Source of the DNA: Flavobacterium circumlabens
GTDB lineage: Bacteria; Bacteroidota; Bacteroidia; Flavobacteriales; Flavobacteriaceae
Direction: 5' to 3'
Assembly (NCBI RefSeq): GCF_004345565.1
Contig: NZ_SLWA01000002.1
Location: 310,001 to 374,000, forward strand
Length of the DNA: 64,000 nucleotides
Positions within the stretch are counted from its first letter, which is position 1. Each line of letters opens with the position of its first letter. Positions 8,040-18,224 of this stretch are shown here, in pieces. Below the pieces are notes generated by a model that saw only the letters and a program-made list of their open reading frames with translations, was not told where the DNA came from and searched no databases. A program made the position numbers and the translations under genes.

Positions 8040-9737
8040 ATGAAAAGAATAATTACTTTAATTTGCATGCTGCTGTGTTACAGTATGTTTTCACAGAAAT
8101 ATTTAGTGAAGAGAGACCTTATCGCTGCATTTTTTAAAGCAGGGACAGAGCCTACTTCATATGATATGATTCTCGAGGTAAAACTAGATGCCGACAACCT
8201 GTATGATTTTACATTGACCTATGATGGGAAGAAATCAGATTTTAAACTTAAGCCGCTGACCTAGGTTGAATTTGAAGTGAAACTGAAGCCTAAGATTATT
8301 GAAGTAGTTGGATATAACGCTACAGATAAAAATAATTTGAAGGCAGCCAATGCAATAGATTCTGCAGTGCTTTCTAACTCTATCGCTTTGCTGTTTACTC
8401 AGATTGTGTCGTATGTTAACTCAGAGGATGAAAGACCTCAAGTTGCCACAATCTACTTAAAGGAAGATCTCATTAATGTCTACTTCAATAAAAAAAAAGC
8501 TGAAGATCTTAAGAATCTCAATCCTTCAGGCACCCTTACAGATGTGAATGTTGAAATTTCCTTTTATGGAGGGTTTATAGAAAAAATACAGGTAAACGGT
8601 AAAGTCAAAGGTGCTGATGTATCCTTCAATAATAAATTCTCCATAGGTATCAGCGCAACAAAAAATATAGGCCAGTTTGCCGACAACAGGCTTTACAGCA
8701 ATGAAAGATTCGAGGAAGCATTTTTTGCTACAGCAAATGGAAACAAAGGAGTAGCTCCGGTTCAGTATAATAAGGATGCCGAAAAGAGAAGTCTTTTTAT
8801 AAGCGCATCGGATGTCATTCGATATGTGAAGAAGGTAGATGTGAATGCAAATGACATCAGTCCGGTTCCCCAGCTGGTATTACTGGATGAAAACCAGAAA
8901 ACGGCCAAGCTGTATAAAGAAGAATCATCGAAACTTTTTGAGGCTACAGTCTACACTGATTTTTTCGGAGTATTTGATGAAGCAAGTCCAAACGGTATCA
9001 TACAGACCGAAGTCAATAAGCGTTTCAATGTAGAGACTAGCAGGTTTGATATGAGAAATAAGTGTTGGGGCCTTTTATTTCCTCCGTTTTTTTTAGCTGA
9101 AGGAGTCGGTTTTTTCCAATTTTTTGATGCGAAATTCCAGTATTCCAAAATTGAGAAAAATAATAAGTTTCTGCTTCCTCAAACCTATGAGGAAAAAGAC
9201 GAGAATGGAAATGTGCTTTCTTCGGAAAATTATTATTCGCCCCTTTCACTATACCAGCACAGAAATTTTGCAATCGGTGGCATTGCCAACCTGATGACCC
9301 TTGAGAACCAGAATGCCAAAGCCAATGTCTATCTCAACGCCGGGTTCCTATTTGGAAGAAGCGGGATTAAGGAAACCGCATTACAAGAAACCGGTACTTA
9401 TTTAAGCAATTTGGAGATTCCAATTGAATGTAACTTTCACCTGCTGCCGGAGAAAAGGGTAAGTTTTATTCTGGGGGACAGGCTTTCTTGGTTTGACACT
9501 TTTGATTCGAATATTAATCTGAAATCAATTGAAGACTCGAAACTGACATCGAAAAATAAATGGCTGAACAGTTTTAACGTTGATGTGAATGTTGACATTT
9601 CAAGCACCGGGAAACTGTTCCTGAGGTATAAATTGATCCATGAGCTGGATAATATCAACAATAATTTCTCGCAGCTTCAGTTCGGCTACTCCTTTTTTCT
9701 GCTACAGAGCAACGGAGTAAAAAAAAAGAGCAGCTAG
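8040..9737 (+). pseudogene. Envelope protein of unknown function, interrupted by an in-frame TAG
   Basis: An ATG at 8040 opens a frame with signal peptide MKRIITLICMLLCYSMFSQ. After 74 codons a TAG (8262-8264) interrupts, and the same frame continues open from 8265 to the TAA at 9735-9737. Removing the one stop gives a single 565-residue protein. The second part would otherwise have to start at GTG 8277 without a signal peptide. The C-terminal half alternates short hydrophobic and polar strands and ends in LQFGYSFFLLQ, like a beta-barrel or surface protein. The family is not recognised. The single substitution with an otherwise intact frame suggests recent inactivation, readthrough, or a sequencing error. 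Confidence 0.6.
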
Positions 9738-9830
9738 ATTAAGAAATACAGAGTTGAGTTAAAATATAAATGTCGTAAATAATTTATCTTGTAAAAAACG
9801 ATATATTTTAGTGTCTTTTCGGGCACAATA

Positions 9831-9856
9831 AAAAGCCGGCTTATGTCGGCTTTAAA
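9831..9856 (+). terminator. Hairpin terminator after the 8040-9737 gene
   Basis: Stem AAAGCCGGC / GTCGGCTTT with loop TTAT. The T-run is short on the + strand and better on the - strand, so it may act in both directions. Confidence 0.55.
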
Positions 9857-9927
9857 ACTTTATGGGTTTGCCTTTATCTGATTAAGATTTATGTTTAAAA
9901 AGCAGATACTGTATAAATACTGAATAA

Positions 9928-10204
9928 AGTCCAAGCGAAAGGTGGTCACTAGGGGCAGACAATGTTTTCAAGCGATCAATACACAGTGATTATTGGACTG
10001 GAACTGTTGCAGATAAAGCTTCTTGCAACAAGTTCGCTATCTATCCTCAAGCTTCAGGTTGGTGGACAACTTAAACGAGAAGTAAAGTATAATAGCACTA
10101 TCGGATATTCCCTTATAGTTTTTATTGAGACGACTGATAACACACAAGATCTTTATATCCCTATTGCAACAAGGGTTGAGATGGAGAATCTTGTCAAGGT
10201 ATAA
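9928..10204 (+). pseudogene. Short gene relic(s) of unknown origin
   Basis: Two overlapping + frames are open here. One starts at ATG 9962 and runs 80 codons to 10204 with an unremarkable hydrophobic composition. The other (9928-10074, no ATG) reads like a soluble protein, with the segment DYWTGTVADKASCNKFAIYP near its middle. Neither could be assigned to a family. The second looks more protein-like, so the stretch is probably a truncated gene fragment rather than an 80-residue protein. Confidence 0.3.
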
Positions 10205-10662
10205 AAGATTGAAAAAGAATCTAGCTGATCATTTTTGAAAGGTCATGCGGTTGAGTTTAGGTACTGTTACATCACAAAAACATCCTCAAAAACATCCTCA
10301 AAAGCTTCAGCTAAGAGTTTCAAATCTTCAGGTAAAAGGTTGGAATTCATTCCTTCTAAGTTTAGATGAGGGATAAATTTTTCATTTAATAGGTTTGTTT
10401 TTTTCTACTCAGTATACTATTTCTTATAGATAAATTAGATTTATTTTGTACCTTATTTGTACCATTACTTTGTAAAGTATTGATATACATATGATGTTAA
10501 TTTTGAAGAAGTAAAATAATTCTTCTTTAAATAATAGTGAAAACCGGGTCAGAAATGATCCGGTTTTTTTATGCGCTATCATTACTTATATATAGACAAA
10601 CTGACAATTGTCATTTCCTTTTCGGATTCTTTTTTGTAATATTACTAGGTAAATAATTTTGA
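10205..10662. other. 458-base intergenic stretch with a minus-strand gene relic
   Basis: On the minus strand 10404-10267 reads as the last 45 codons of some protein, ending in a tandem EDVFEDVF encoded by a 12-base direct repeat, then TAA. An in-frame stop (10405-10407) cuts it off upstream. The rest includes two copies of TTTGTACC (about 10446-10463) and a hairpin terminator at 10541-10570. Confidence 0.4.
10541..10570 (+). terminator. Intrinsic terminator with GAAA loop
   Basis: Stem ACCGGGTCA / TGATCCGGT (one G-T pair) with a GAAA tetraloop, followed by seven T on the + strand. It marks the end of the decayed region before corA. Confidence 0.75.
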
Positions 10663-11733
10663 ATGAGAAAGATTAAATATAAGAAGGGGCGCAAGCTGCA
10701 ACACATTACTTTAGAATATACAGGAACCCACAAAGAGCATGAAACAGAGCTGCAGCTTTTTGTATATGATGATGCCGATGTTATTGAATATGAAAAATTT
10801 ACTGTAGCCGCATTAAATTCCTGCTTTGATTATACAAAGAATAACTGGCTTAATGTTCATGGTTTAAATGATATTGGTTTGCTTAAAACCCTTGGAACAC
10901 ATTTTAAACTGGATGATTTTTTACTGGCGGATATTTTAAATACCACCAAAAGAACGAAATTAGAAGAACAGCAGGATGTTTTATTCTTTAATATAAAATC
11001 TCTTTTACCTTCCGAATATTCGGATAATATTAGCGTTGAGCAAATTAGTTTTATTCTGAAAGATGGCGTTCTGATTTCCTTTCAGGAAAAACGAAGCGAT
11101 TTCTTTACACACATTCGGGAACGACTTCGCACGCATGCGGGAATTGTGCGAACGAAAAAAGTAGATTATTTACTCTATCTGTTATTAGATGCCGTAATCG
11201 AAAACTTTTATATTACGATAGAAGACGAAGAAGATAAAATTGAAGAATTGATTAATTTAACCAAGAAAGGCGCAGATCCGGTAATACTGGAAAAGATTGA
11301 AAATCATAGAGATAATTTTAATTTTTTAAAACGTTCCATAATTCCGCTTCGGGATTCGCTGTATTATTTAAAAACGATTAAAGACGATGATACGAGTACT
11401 TTAATCCAAAAAGATACCTTTAATTTTTTCGTTCGGTTACACCAGAAAAGCTTAGAGCTTTTAGAACAGATTGAGTCAGATATGAGTTCATTGGAAAGTG
11501 CTTCAAATTTCTATTTTTCGGAACAAAGCCGTAAAATGAATGAAATCATGAAAACACTTACCATCATTTCAGCCATCTTTATTCCCTTGACATTTATTGT
11601 TGGAGTGTATGGAATGAATTTTGAAAATATGCCGGAACTGCGTTACAAATATGGCTATCATAGTGTTATGGTTGCTATGTTTTTTTTAGTGATCGCATTA
11701 ATTATTTATTTCAAAAAAAGACGTTGGTTTTAA
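10663..11733 (+). CDS. corA: CorA-type magnesium/cobalt transporter
   Basis: The 356-residue protein has the CorA layout: a long soluble N-terminal funnel domain (about 1-295) and two C-terminal membrane helices, the first ending in the signature YGMNFENMPEL, which forms the pore mouth and selects hydrated Mg2+. The C-terminus is basic (FKKRRWF), as usual for the cytoplasmic end. The length is normal for the family and both helices are complete. Transport of Mg2+, and possibly Co2+ or Ni2+, into the cell is the expected role. A string TAATTTTG at 10654-10661 looks like a promoter -7 box but lies too close to the ATG at 10663 to serve it. The gene stands alone, 63 bases upstream of pta. Confidence 0.93.
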   Translation: MRKIKYKKGRKLQHITLEYTGTHKEHETELQLFVYDDADVIEYEKFTVAALNSCFDYTKNNWLNVHGLNDIGLLKTLGTHFKLDDFLLADILNTTKRTKLEEQQDVLFFNIKSLLPSEYSDNISVEQISFILKDGVLISFQEKRSDFFTHIRERLRTHAGIVRTKKVDYLLYLLLDAVIENFYITIEDEEDKIEELINLTKKGADPVILEKIENHRDNFNFLKRSIIPLRDSLYYLKTIKDDDTSTLIQKDTFNFFVRLHQKSLELLEQIESDMSSLESASNFYFSEQSRKMNEIMKTLTIISAIFIPLTFIVGVYGMNFENMPELRYKYGYHSVMVAMFFLVIALIIYFKKRRWF

Positions 11734-11796
11734 CGTTAGTTTATCTATAAAAAAATATTAATTGTACGACATTTGTTTCGTTTCAAAATATAAATT

Positions 11797-13890
11797 ATGA
11801 GTAAAGCAATATATATAGCCACAAGTGATCAGAATAGTGGAAAATCAATTATTACGCTGGGTTTGATGAGTATTTTGATCGGGAAAACCGCCAAGGTCGG
11901 GTATTTCAGACCTATTGTTGAAGATTTTGTCGATGGCGGGGTAGACAATCATATCGAAACAGTTCTTTCGCATTTTAATCTTGATATTAAGTTTGAAGAC
12001 GCTTATGCGATTACGAAAAGTAAACTGATTAAAAAGAAAAATAAAGGAAAGATAGGAGAGGTTTTAGACTTAATTATCGAGAAATACAAACGCCTTGAAG
12101 AACGCTTTGATTTTGTTCTGGTGGAAGGTACCAGCTTTACCGGAGAAGGGACTTCTATTGAATTGGATACAAACGTTCTGATTGCAAAAAACCTTGGAAT
12201 TCCAACCATAATTATAGGATCAGGAATTGGAAAAACGCTTGACGAACTGGTCGACAGTCTGCATCTGGTTTACGATTCCTTTAAAGTAAAAGAAGTAGAG
12301 GTCTTGTCTGTTTTTGCTAATAAAGTACAACCTGAAAATATTGAACTGGTAACCAAAAGTCTCCAGAAAAGCCTGCCGCCCAATGTTTTGATAAATACCA
12401 TTCCGCTGATCTCAAGTCTGAACAATCCGACCATGCAGGAAATTGTCAACGAGCTGGATGCTAAGGTACTGTTTGGAGAAACTTATTTAAACAATGAAAT
12501 AGGGCACTATAGTGTTGGAGCGATGCAATTGCATAATTATCTGGTTCATTTGCAGAATAACGCTTTGGTAATTACGCCAGGAGACCGCTCGGATATTATA
12601 TTAGGGGCATTACAGGCAAACGAATCGGCTAATTATCCGACGATTTCCGGAATTATTCTTACCGGAAATATAATTCCAGAACAAAGTATATTAAAACTTA
12701 TCGAAGGACTTTCGGCAGTTGTTCCGATCATTGCAGTTGACGGAGGAACTTACCACATCACTAATAAAATTGGCAGCATAAGATCTGAAATCTATGCCAA
12801 CAACACACATAAAATAGAAACATCGATCAGTACTTTCGAAAAATATGTAAAAGTGGACGCTTTGTCGGAAAGGTTAATCACTTTTGTGGCAGAAGGAATG
12901 ACACCAAAAATGTTTCAATACAATATGGTGAAAAGAGCGAAACAGCATCGCAAACATATCGTGCTGCCGGAAGGAAATGACGACCGGATCATTATGGCCG
13001 CTTCAAGATTATTGGATATGGATGTGGTTGATATTTCAATTATTGGAGATAAAAAACAAATTGAAAGTAAAGTTGCGGAACTCGGAATTACGTTTGATTT
13101 TTCGAAAGTTAATATCATCAATCCAATAGAATCTAAGCTTTATGAAGATTATGCCAATACCTATTACGAGCTTAGAAAAGCCAAGAACGTAAGTATTACA
13201 ATGGCAAGGGATTTAATGGAAGATGTTTCTTATTTCGGAACCATGATGGTGTATAAAGGCCATGCAGACGGAATGGTTTCGGGAGCTGCACATACCACAC
13301 AGCATACGATTCTACCGGCCTTGCAATTCATAAAAACAAAACCCAATTCATCTGTCGTTTCCTCTGTATTTTTCATGTGCATGGAAGATCGGGTTTCCGT
13401 TTTTGGAGATTGTGCCATTAATCCAAACCCAACCGCTGAACAACTGGCAGAAATTGCAATTTCGTCAGCAGAATCAAGTCTGGCTTTTGGAATTGAGCCC
13501 AAAATAGCTATGCTTTCTTATTCTTCCGGATCTTCAGGAAAAGGAGATGAAGTCGATAAAGTAAGAACAGCCACTGCCATCGTAAAAGCAAAACGTCCTG
13601 ATTTAAAAATCGAAGGGCCAATTCAGTACGATGCTGCAGTTGACCTTACTGTCGGGAAAAGTAAAATGCCGGATTCTGAAGTAGCAGGTCAGGCGAGTGT
13701 TTTAATCTTTCCCGATTTAAATACAGGAAACAATACGTACAAGGCCGTTCAGAGAGAAACCGGAGCTTTGGCTATTGGACCAATGTTACAAGGTTTAAAC
13801 AAACCCGTAAACGATTTAAGCCGTGGTTGTACCGTAGACGATATTATAAATACCGTAGTGATTACTGCCATTCAGGCACAGGGACTTTAA
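11797..13890 (+). CDS. pta: Phosphate acetyltransferase (long form)
   Basis: The 697-residue enzyme interconverts acetyl-CoA and acetyl phosphate in the cytoplasm. It has the long-form architecture: an N-terminal P-loop BioD-like domain (SDQNSGKSIITLG near residue 9), a middle DRTGG-type domain (about 215-330) and a C-terminal catalytic domain from about 375 (KHIVLPEGNDDRI, later SYSSGSSGKGDEVDK and GPIQYDAA). All three parts are complete. It is followed 104 bases later by ackA, the usual partner, making the acetate overflow/uptake pathway. The N-terminal domains are thought to be regulatory in this family. Confidence 0.95.
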   Translation: MSKAIYIATSDQNSGKSIITLGLMSILIGKTAKVGYFRPIVEDFVDGGVDNHIETVLSHFNLDIKFEDAYAITKSKLIKKKNKGKIGEVLDLIIEKYKRLEERFDFVLVEGTSFTGEGTSIELDTNVLIAKNLGIPTIIIGSGIGKTLDELVDSLHLVYDSFKVKEVEVLSVFANKVQPENIELVTKSLQKSLPPNVLINTIPLISSLNNPTMQEIVNELDAKVLFGETYLNNEIGHYSVGAMQLHNYLVHLQNNALVITPGDRSDIILGALQANESANYPTISGIILTGNIIPEQSILKLIEGLSAVVPIIAVDGGTYHITNKIGSIRSEIYANNTHKIETSISTFEKYVKVDALSERLITFVAEGMTPKMFQYNMVKRAKQHRKHIVLPEGNDDRIIMAASRLLDMDVVDISIIGDKKQIESKVAELGITFDFSKVNIINPIESKLYEDYANTYYELRKAKNVSITMARDLMEDVSYFGTMMVYKGHADGMVSGAAHTTQHTILPALQFIKTKPNSSVVSSVFFMCMEDRVSVFGDCAINPNPTAEQLAEIAISSAESSLAFGIEPKIAMLSYSSGSSGKGDEVDKVRTATAIVKAKRPDLKIEGPIQYDAAVDLTVGKSKMPDSEVAGQASVLIFPDLNTGNNTYKAVQRETGALAIGPMLQGLNKPVNDLSRGCTVDDIINTVVITAIQAQGL

Positions 13891-13994
13891 TTAATTATGA
13901 ATTATAAATTATGAGTTTTGAGTTATCATTTAAAAATCCGGAAAAAAAACTAAAAAAAGTAACTCAGTAGCTTAGAATCTTAGCACCTAAAAAA

Positions 13995-15179
13995 ATGAAA
14001 ATACTAATTATAAATTCAGGAAGTTCATCAATCAAATATCAATTAATGGTTATGCCCGAAAACGAAGTGATTTGTTCGGGAATGATTGATCGAATTGGTT
14101 TGGAAATTTCAAATATTACTTTTAAAACAGCATCAGATTCAGTAGAAGAATTACTTCCTGTTCCCAATCATAAAGTGGGTTTGCAGAAAGTAGCCGAAAT
14201 GCTTTTAGATCCGGAAAAAGGAGTTATAAAATCGACTTCGGAAATTGCAGCTGTTGGTCATCGTGTCGTTCACGGCGGAAGTGATTTTACAGATACCGTA
14301 AAAATTGATGAGAAAGTAAAATTAAAAATCAAGCAGCTTTTTGAACTTGCACCTTTACATAATCCTGCCAATTTAGAGGGAATTAATGTGGCGGAAGAAA
14401 TTTTTAATTCCGCAGAGCAAATTGCTGTTTTTGATACGGCCTTTCATCAGACAATGCCCGAAACCGCCTTTAAATATGCCATTCCGAATTATCTTTTAAC
14501 AGAGAATAAAGTAAGGGTGTATGGTTTTCACGGAACCAGTCATAAATATGTTTCTGAAAAGGCAATTGGTTTTTTAGAGAACAGTTCAAAAATAATTACC
14601 ATTCATTTAGGAAATGGCTGTAGTATGGCAGCTATCAAAGACGGAAAATGTATTGATACGACAATGGGTTTTTCTCCGTCAAATGGTTTAATAATGGGAA
14701 CCCGAGCCGGAGATATCGACCAGTCAGTGATTTTTTACCTGATCAAAAATCTAAATTATACGGCTGATGAAGTAAATGCAATTTTACTAAAACAAAGCGG
14801 TATGCTTGGTCTTACAGGATACAGCGATTTGCGAGATATAGAATCGGAAGCTGAAAAAGGAAATAAAGATTGTCAGCTGGCTTTGCTGATGAATGCGTAC
14901 CGAATTAAAAAGACGATTGGTGCTTATACCGCTGCTTTAAATGGTCTGGATGCGATTATTTTTACCGCCGGAATTGGTGAAAACTCATCCTACATGCGTA
15001 AATTGGTTTGTACGGATATGGAGTATTTCGGAATTGAATTAGATCATGAAAAAAATGCAGTTCGTTCTAAAGAAATAAGAGAAATCAATAAGTCCAATTC
15101 TAAGGCTAAAGTTTTAGTTGTTCCAACAGACGAGGAATATGAGATTGCAAATCAGGTGTATCAACTGCTTCAGAATTAA
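13995..15179 (+). CDS. ackA: Acetate kinase
   Basis: The 394-residue ASKHA-fold kinase converts acetyl phosphate and ADP to acetate and ATP. Motifs are intact: N-terminal INSGSSSIKY, VGHRVVHGG (about residue 87), FDTAFHQTMP (substrate loop), VYGFHGTSHKYV, IHLGNGCSMAA, GFSPSNGLIMGTRAGDID and TAGIGENSSYMR. Length and order are standard. It works with Pta encoded just upstream, and a strong terminator follows at 15200-15227. Confidence 0.97.
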   Translation: MKILIINSGSSSIKYQLMVMPENEVICSGMIDRIGLEISNITFKTASDSVEELLPVPNHKVGLQKVAEMLLDPEKGVIKSTSEIAAVGHRVVHGGSDFTDTVKIDEKVKLKIKQLFELAPLHNPANLEGINVAEEIFNSAEQIAVFDTAFHQTMPETAFKYAIPNYLLTENKVRVYGFHGTSHKYVSEKAIGFLENSSKIITIHLGNGCSMAAIKDGKCIDTTMGFSPSNGLIMGTRAGDIDQSVIFYLIKNLNYTADEVNAILLKQSGMLGLTGYSDLRDIESEAEKGNKDCQLALLMNAYRIKKTIGAYTAALNGLDAIIFTAGIGENSSYMRKLVCTDMEYFGIELDHEKNAVRSKEIREINKSNSKAKVLVVPTDEEYEIANQVYQLLQN

Positions 15180-15199
15180 AAAACATATTTTATACCTAG

Positions 15200-15227
15200 A
15201 AAAAGCTCCCAATTGAGGAGCTTTTTT
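15200..15227 (+). terminator. Intrinsic terminator after ackA
   Basis: Stem AAAAAGCTCC / GGAGCTTTTTT with loop CAATTGA, then a T-run. Confidence 0.85.
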
Positions 15228-15253
15228 ACATTCAAAAATTAATTATTTGTCAG

Positions 15254-15261
15254 TATCTTTG
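15254..15261 (+). promoter_or_regulatory. Promoter -7 box of the PUL regulator gene
   Basis: TATCTTTG matches the Bacteroidota -7 consensus TAnnTTTG. Transcription would start near 15268, downstream of the possible TTG at 15247 but upstream of the TTG at 15280, which supports the latter as the start codon. The -33 TTG is not obvious. Confidence 0.5.
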
Positions 15262-15279
15262 AATATAAATCCGAATATT

Positions 15280-18024
15280 TTGAAATCGATACTTTTAAAA
15301 TTACTTTTCTTCCTTTTCATAGCTTCACAAATTCAGGCACAAGAATTACTTCCCTTTGTTGAAAATTACAGTAAATCAGATTATCAGGGCGATAATCAGA
15401 TCTGGAATGTAGCACAGGGAAAAGATAATGCCATGTATTTTGCCAATAATCATTATTTGTTGCGATATGATGGGGTGATATGGGAGAAATATACATTACC
15501 CAATAAAACGATTATCCGTTCTATTTTAATTGAAGGCGATAAAATATATTCCGGTTCTTATAAAGAATTTGGTTACTGGTACCGTAAACAGGGCAAAATG
15601 CATTACGTTTCGATTACCAAAAACCTGCGTTTATTTGATGAAAAAGACAATGAAGAAATCTGGAAAATATTCAGGTTCAATGGATCGCTTTATTTTCAAT
15701 CCTTCAATGATGTTTTTATTTATAATGGAAAAACCATTAAAAAAATAAAATTTCCATTTCTGATATCCTATTGTTTTTTTATAGACAAAAACCTTTACGT
15801 GGCTTCTGTTCAGGACGGTATTTTTAAGATGAACGGCAAAAGGATCGCAAATCCAAAAGGATGGAATATTCTGAAAAACACGGTAGTGCACGCTATCGAA
15901 AAATACAAAAACGAAACGTACATTTTTACACAGAAAAAAGGAGTTTTTATAGTTGAAAAGAAGGGACTCAGACCGTGGAATAATCCCCTGAACGAAACCT
16001 TAAAGTCAACCACTATAAATGTTGCCAAATTTATTAAAGGGGATAAACTAATAATTGGTACCGGAAATAAAGGCGTTATTATTTTAGACTTAAACTCAAA
16101 TTTGTATAAAAACATTGATCGTAATAATGTTTTAATGAACAATTCGATTCTGAGTATTGGTTTTGATAAGGAAGATGATTTATGGCTGGGGCTGGATAAC
16201 GGAATTGCTCATGTTGAAGTCAATTCTCCAATCTCCTTTTTCTATGATAATTCAGGCATATTAGGATCTGTTTATTCGGTGGCAACCACCAATAAAGGCT
16301 ATCTGATTGCTTCCAATCATGGTATTTTTGAGTTTGGCTCCGGCAGGTTTAATATGCTGCCCAATACACAGGGACAGGGTTGGAATATTACCAAAATCGG
16401 CACTAAATATATTATTGGACATAATGACGGAACATTTTCTTATGATAATGGCTCCCTCTCTAAAATTAATGGCGCAAGCGGTGGCTGGAATTTATCTAAA
16501 AGCAGTATTAACAATACGTATTTTCAGTCGACTTACAGCGGTATCCTGGTGTATGATGATTTATACAATTTATCTCATTATAAAATAATCAAAGATCTTG
16601 CGAAACCGATCAAGTATGTTGCCCAAAATAAAAAAAATGAAATCTGGGCAGCGGATAATTATCGCGGTTTATATCGTGTCTTGCTGGATGATGACTATAA
16701 AACAAAAAAAATAGAGAATGTCACACAGCAAAGCAAAATAAAAAATGACTTTGGCATTAAGATTTTTGAATTTAGAAAAGAAATACTTTTTCTAATCGAT
16801 AATTCCTGGTACACTTATAATTCTATTACCAATAAACTGGAAGAAAATGAATTATTTAATGCTAATTTCAGGAATGTTTCGGATGTTGTAGCAATAGATG
16901 AAGATCATTTTATGGTACTTCAAAACGGAATTTTATACCATATTTATGCGACCGGAAATAAATTTGTCTGGAATATTATTCAGGAGAAATATTATAAAGG
17001 AAAGCTGATCAATGAAAATTTACGAATTTTTAAAAATGACAATCATTATCTGTTAAATCTTGATGATGGTTTTATTTCCCTTCAATTGAAGTACGAAAAC
17101 AAACAACATAAAGCATTAAGGGTAGAGGGCTTTAGTGATAATGTTCTAATTGCAGATAATTCTAAAATTAAATTCAATAAAGAGTTAAAAATAAATGTAA
17201 TCTCCGGAATGTATGGAGCCAGTAAACCGAACTTATTTTACAAACTAAATAAAAGTAAAGATTTCACTCCAATTTCTGACGGAGTAATTTTACTTAATAA
17301 TTTAAGCAGCGGTTATCATTCTATCGTTATTTATAAGCACGATGGTGCCAGTTATGAAAAAGTAGAAGATTTCTCTTTTAAAGTGGCCCAGCCCTGGTAT
17401 TTTTCACTTTGGATGATTCTGCTCTATTTATTTGTAATTGCCGCAGTGCTGTTTTTGTATTATAAATGGAACAAACTTCGATACACCCAAAAGTTAAAAT
17501 TACAGGCCGAAGAACTAAAGCATCAGCGGGAAATTCTGGAAATGGAGTTGAAAGCGGAGAATGAATTAAATGTTCAGGAATATGAAAAACATATTTTAGA
17601 ACTTGAATTGCAAACAAAATCATCTGAAGTTGCGGGTAAATCATTATCGATAGCCAAGCAAAGTGAAATGATTGAAAACATACAAAACATCTTAGATTCA
17701 GAGAAAGATTTTAATAAACTTAAAAGTGAAATTAAAAAGGCAATTAAAATCAATGAAGTCAACAAACACGAATGGGAAATTTTCGAAACCAATCTGAATC
17801 AAATTCACAATGAGTTTATTATTAATCTGACAAAGAAATTTCCAAGTCTGACTCCAAAAGATATAAAACTGTGTGTTTATCTTAAAATGAACCTTTCTTC
17901 TAAGGAAATTGCACCTCTAATGAACATCTCATTTAGGGGTGTAGAATTACACAGATACCGCCTGAGAAAGAAATTAAACCTTAATCAGGACGAAAATCTG
18001 TCAAAATTTTTATTGACTGTGTAA
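15280..18024 (+). CDS. Membrane-spanning sensor/transcription regulator of the PUL (Reg_prop, Y_Y_Y, LuxR-like HTH)
   Basis: The 914-residue protein begins with a signal peptide (MKSILLKLLFFLFIASQIQA) if TTG 15280 is used; TTG 15247 would place 11 residues in front. A long periplasmic part of beta-propeller repeats (for example DLWLGLDNGIAHVE) and a triple-tyrosine-like domain (around 630-700) is followed by one membrane helix (WYFSLWMILLYLFVIAAVLF), a coiled coil, and a C-terminal helix-turn-helix of LuxR type (LTPKDIKLCVYLKMNLSSKE). This one-protein design senses glycan pieces in the periplasm and acts on DNA from the membrane, like SusR-class regulators. It lies directly upstream of susC and probably controls it. 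Confidence 0.85.
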   Translation: MKSILLKLLFFLFIASQIQAQELLPFVENYSKSDYQGDNQIWNVAQGKDNAMYFANNHYLLRYDGVIWEKYTLPNKTIIRSILIEGDKIYSGSYKEFGYWYRKQGKMHYVSITKNLRLFDEKDNEEIWKIFRFNGSLYFQSFNDVFIYNGKTIKKIKFPFLISYCFFIDKNLYVASVQDGIFKMNGKRIANPKGWNILKNTVVHAIEKYKNETYIFTQKKGVFIVEKKGLRPWNNPLNETLKSTTINVAKFIKGDKLIIGTGNKGVIILDLNSNLYKNIDRNNVLMNNSILSIGFDKEDDLWLGLDNGIAHVEVNSPISFFYDNSGILGSVYSVATTNKGYLIASNHGIFEFGSGRFNMLPNTQGQGWNITKIGTKYIIGHNDGTFSYDNGSLSKINGASGGWNLSKSSINNTYFQSTYSGILVYDDLYNLSHYKIIKDLAKPIKYVAQNKKNEIWAADNYRGLYRVLLDDDYKTKKIENVTQQSKIKNDFGIKIFEFRKEILFLIDNSWYTYNSITNKLEENELFNANFRNVSDVVAIDEDHFMVLQNGILYHIYATGNKFVWNIIQEKYYKGKLINENLRIFKNDNHYLLNLDDGFISLQLKYENKQHKALRVEGFSDNVLIADNSKIKFNKELKINVISGMYGASKPNLFYKLNKSKDFTPISDGVILLNNLSSGYHSIVIYKHDGASYEKVEDFSFKVAQPWYFSLWMILLYLFVIAAVLFLYYKWNKLRYTQKLKLQAEELKHQREILEMELKAENELNVQEYEKHILELELQTKSSEVAGKSLSIAKQSEMIENIQNILDSEKDFNKLKSEIKKAIKINEVNKHEWEIFETNLNQIHNEFIINLTKKFPSLTPKDIKLCVYLKMNLSSKEIAPLMNISFRGVELHRYRLRKKLNLNQDENLSKFLLTV

Positions 18025-18085
18025 GATTCGTATGTGTTTTTTAAACATAGTTTATTTTTCCGATTCTTTTTTTACATAATTCCAA

Positions 18086-18224
18086 TACATCATTACTACA
18101 TCATAACGTTATGTTAACGAAAAATTAAAACTTGTTAAAGTCTTTGTTTATAGATCTTTAATGAACTTTTATGATGTAGTGATGTAGCTGTGTAGTAGTG
18201 GTATTTGATGTACTACAACGTTGT
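18086..18224. promoter_or_regulatory. Operator-like repeat array upstream of susC
   Basis: The region has TACATCAT (18086-18093) and TACTACATCAT (18094-18104) facing an inverted copy ATGATGTAGTGATGTAG (18171-18187), plus a related TGATGTACTACA (about 18206-18217). Two similar perfect palindromes, ATAACGTTAT (18103-18112) and ACAACGTTGT (18215-18224), flank the dyad. A regulator binding region is the simplest reading. Confidence 0.45.

Noticed and set aside
8277..9737. A separate 486-residue gene starting at GTG 8277
   Set aside because: It is in the same frame as the signal-peptide frame 8040-8264 and lacks its own leader; one interrupted gene explains both.
10654..10661. TAATTTTG as the corA promoter
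   Set aside because: It ends one base before the ATG, so a transcript from it would lack the start codon.
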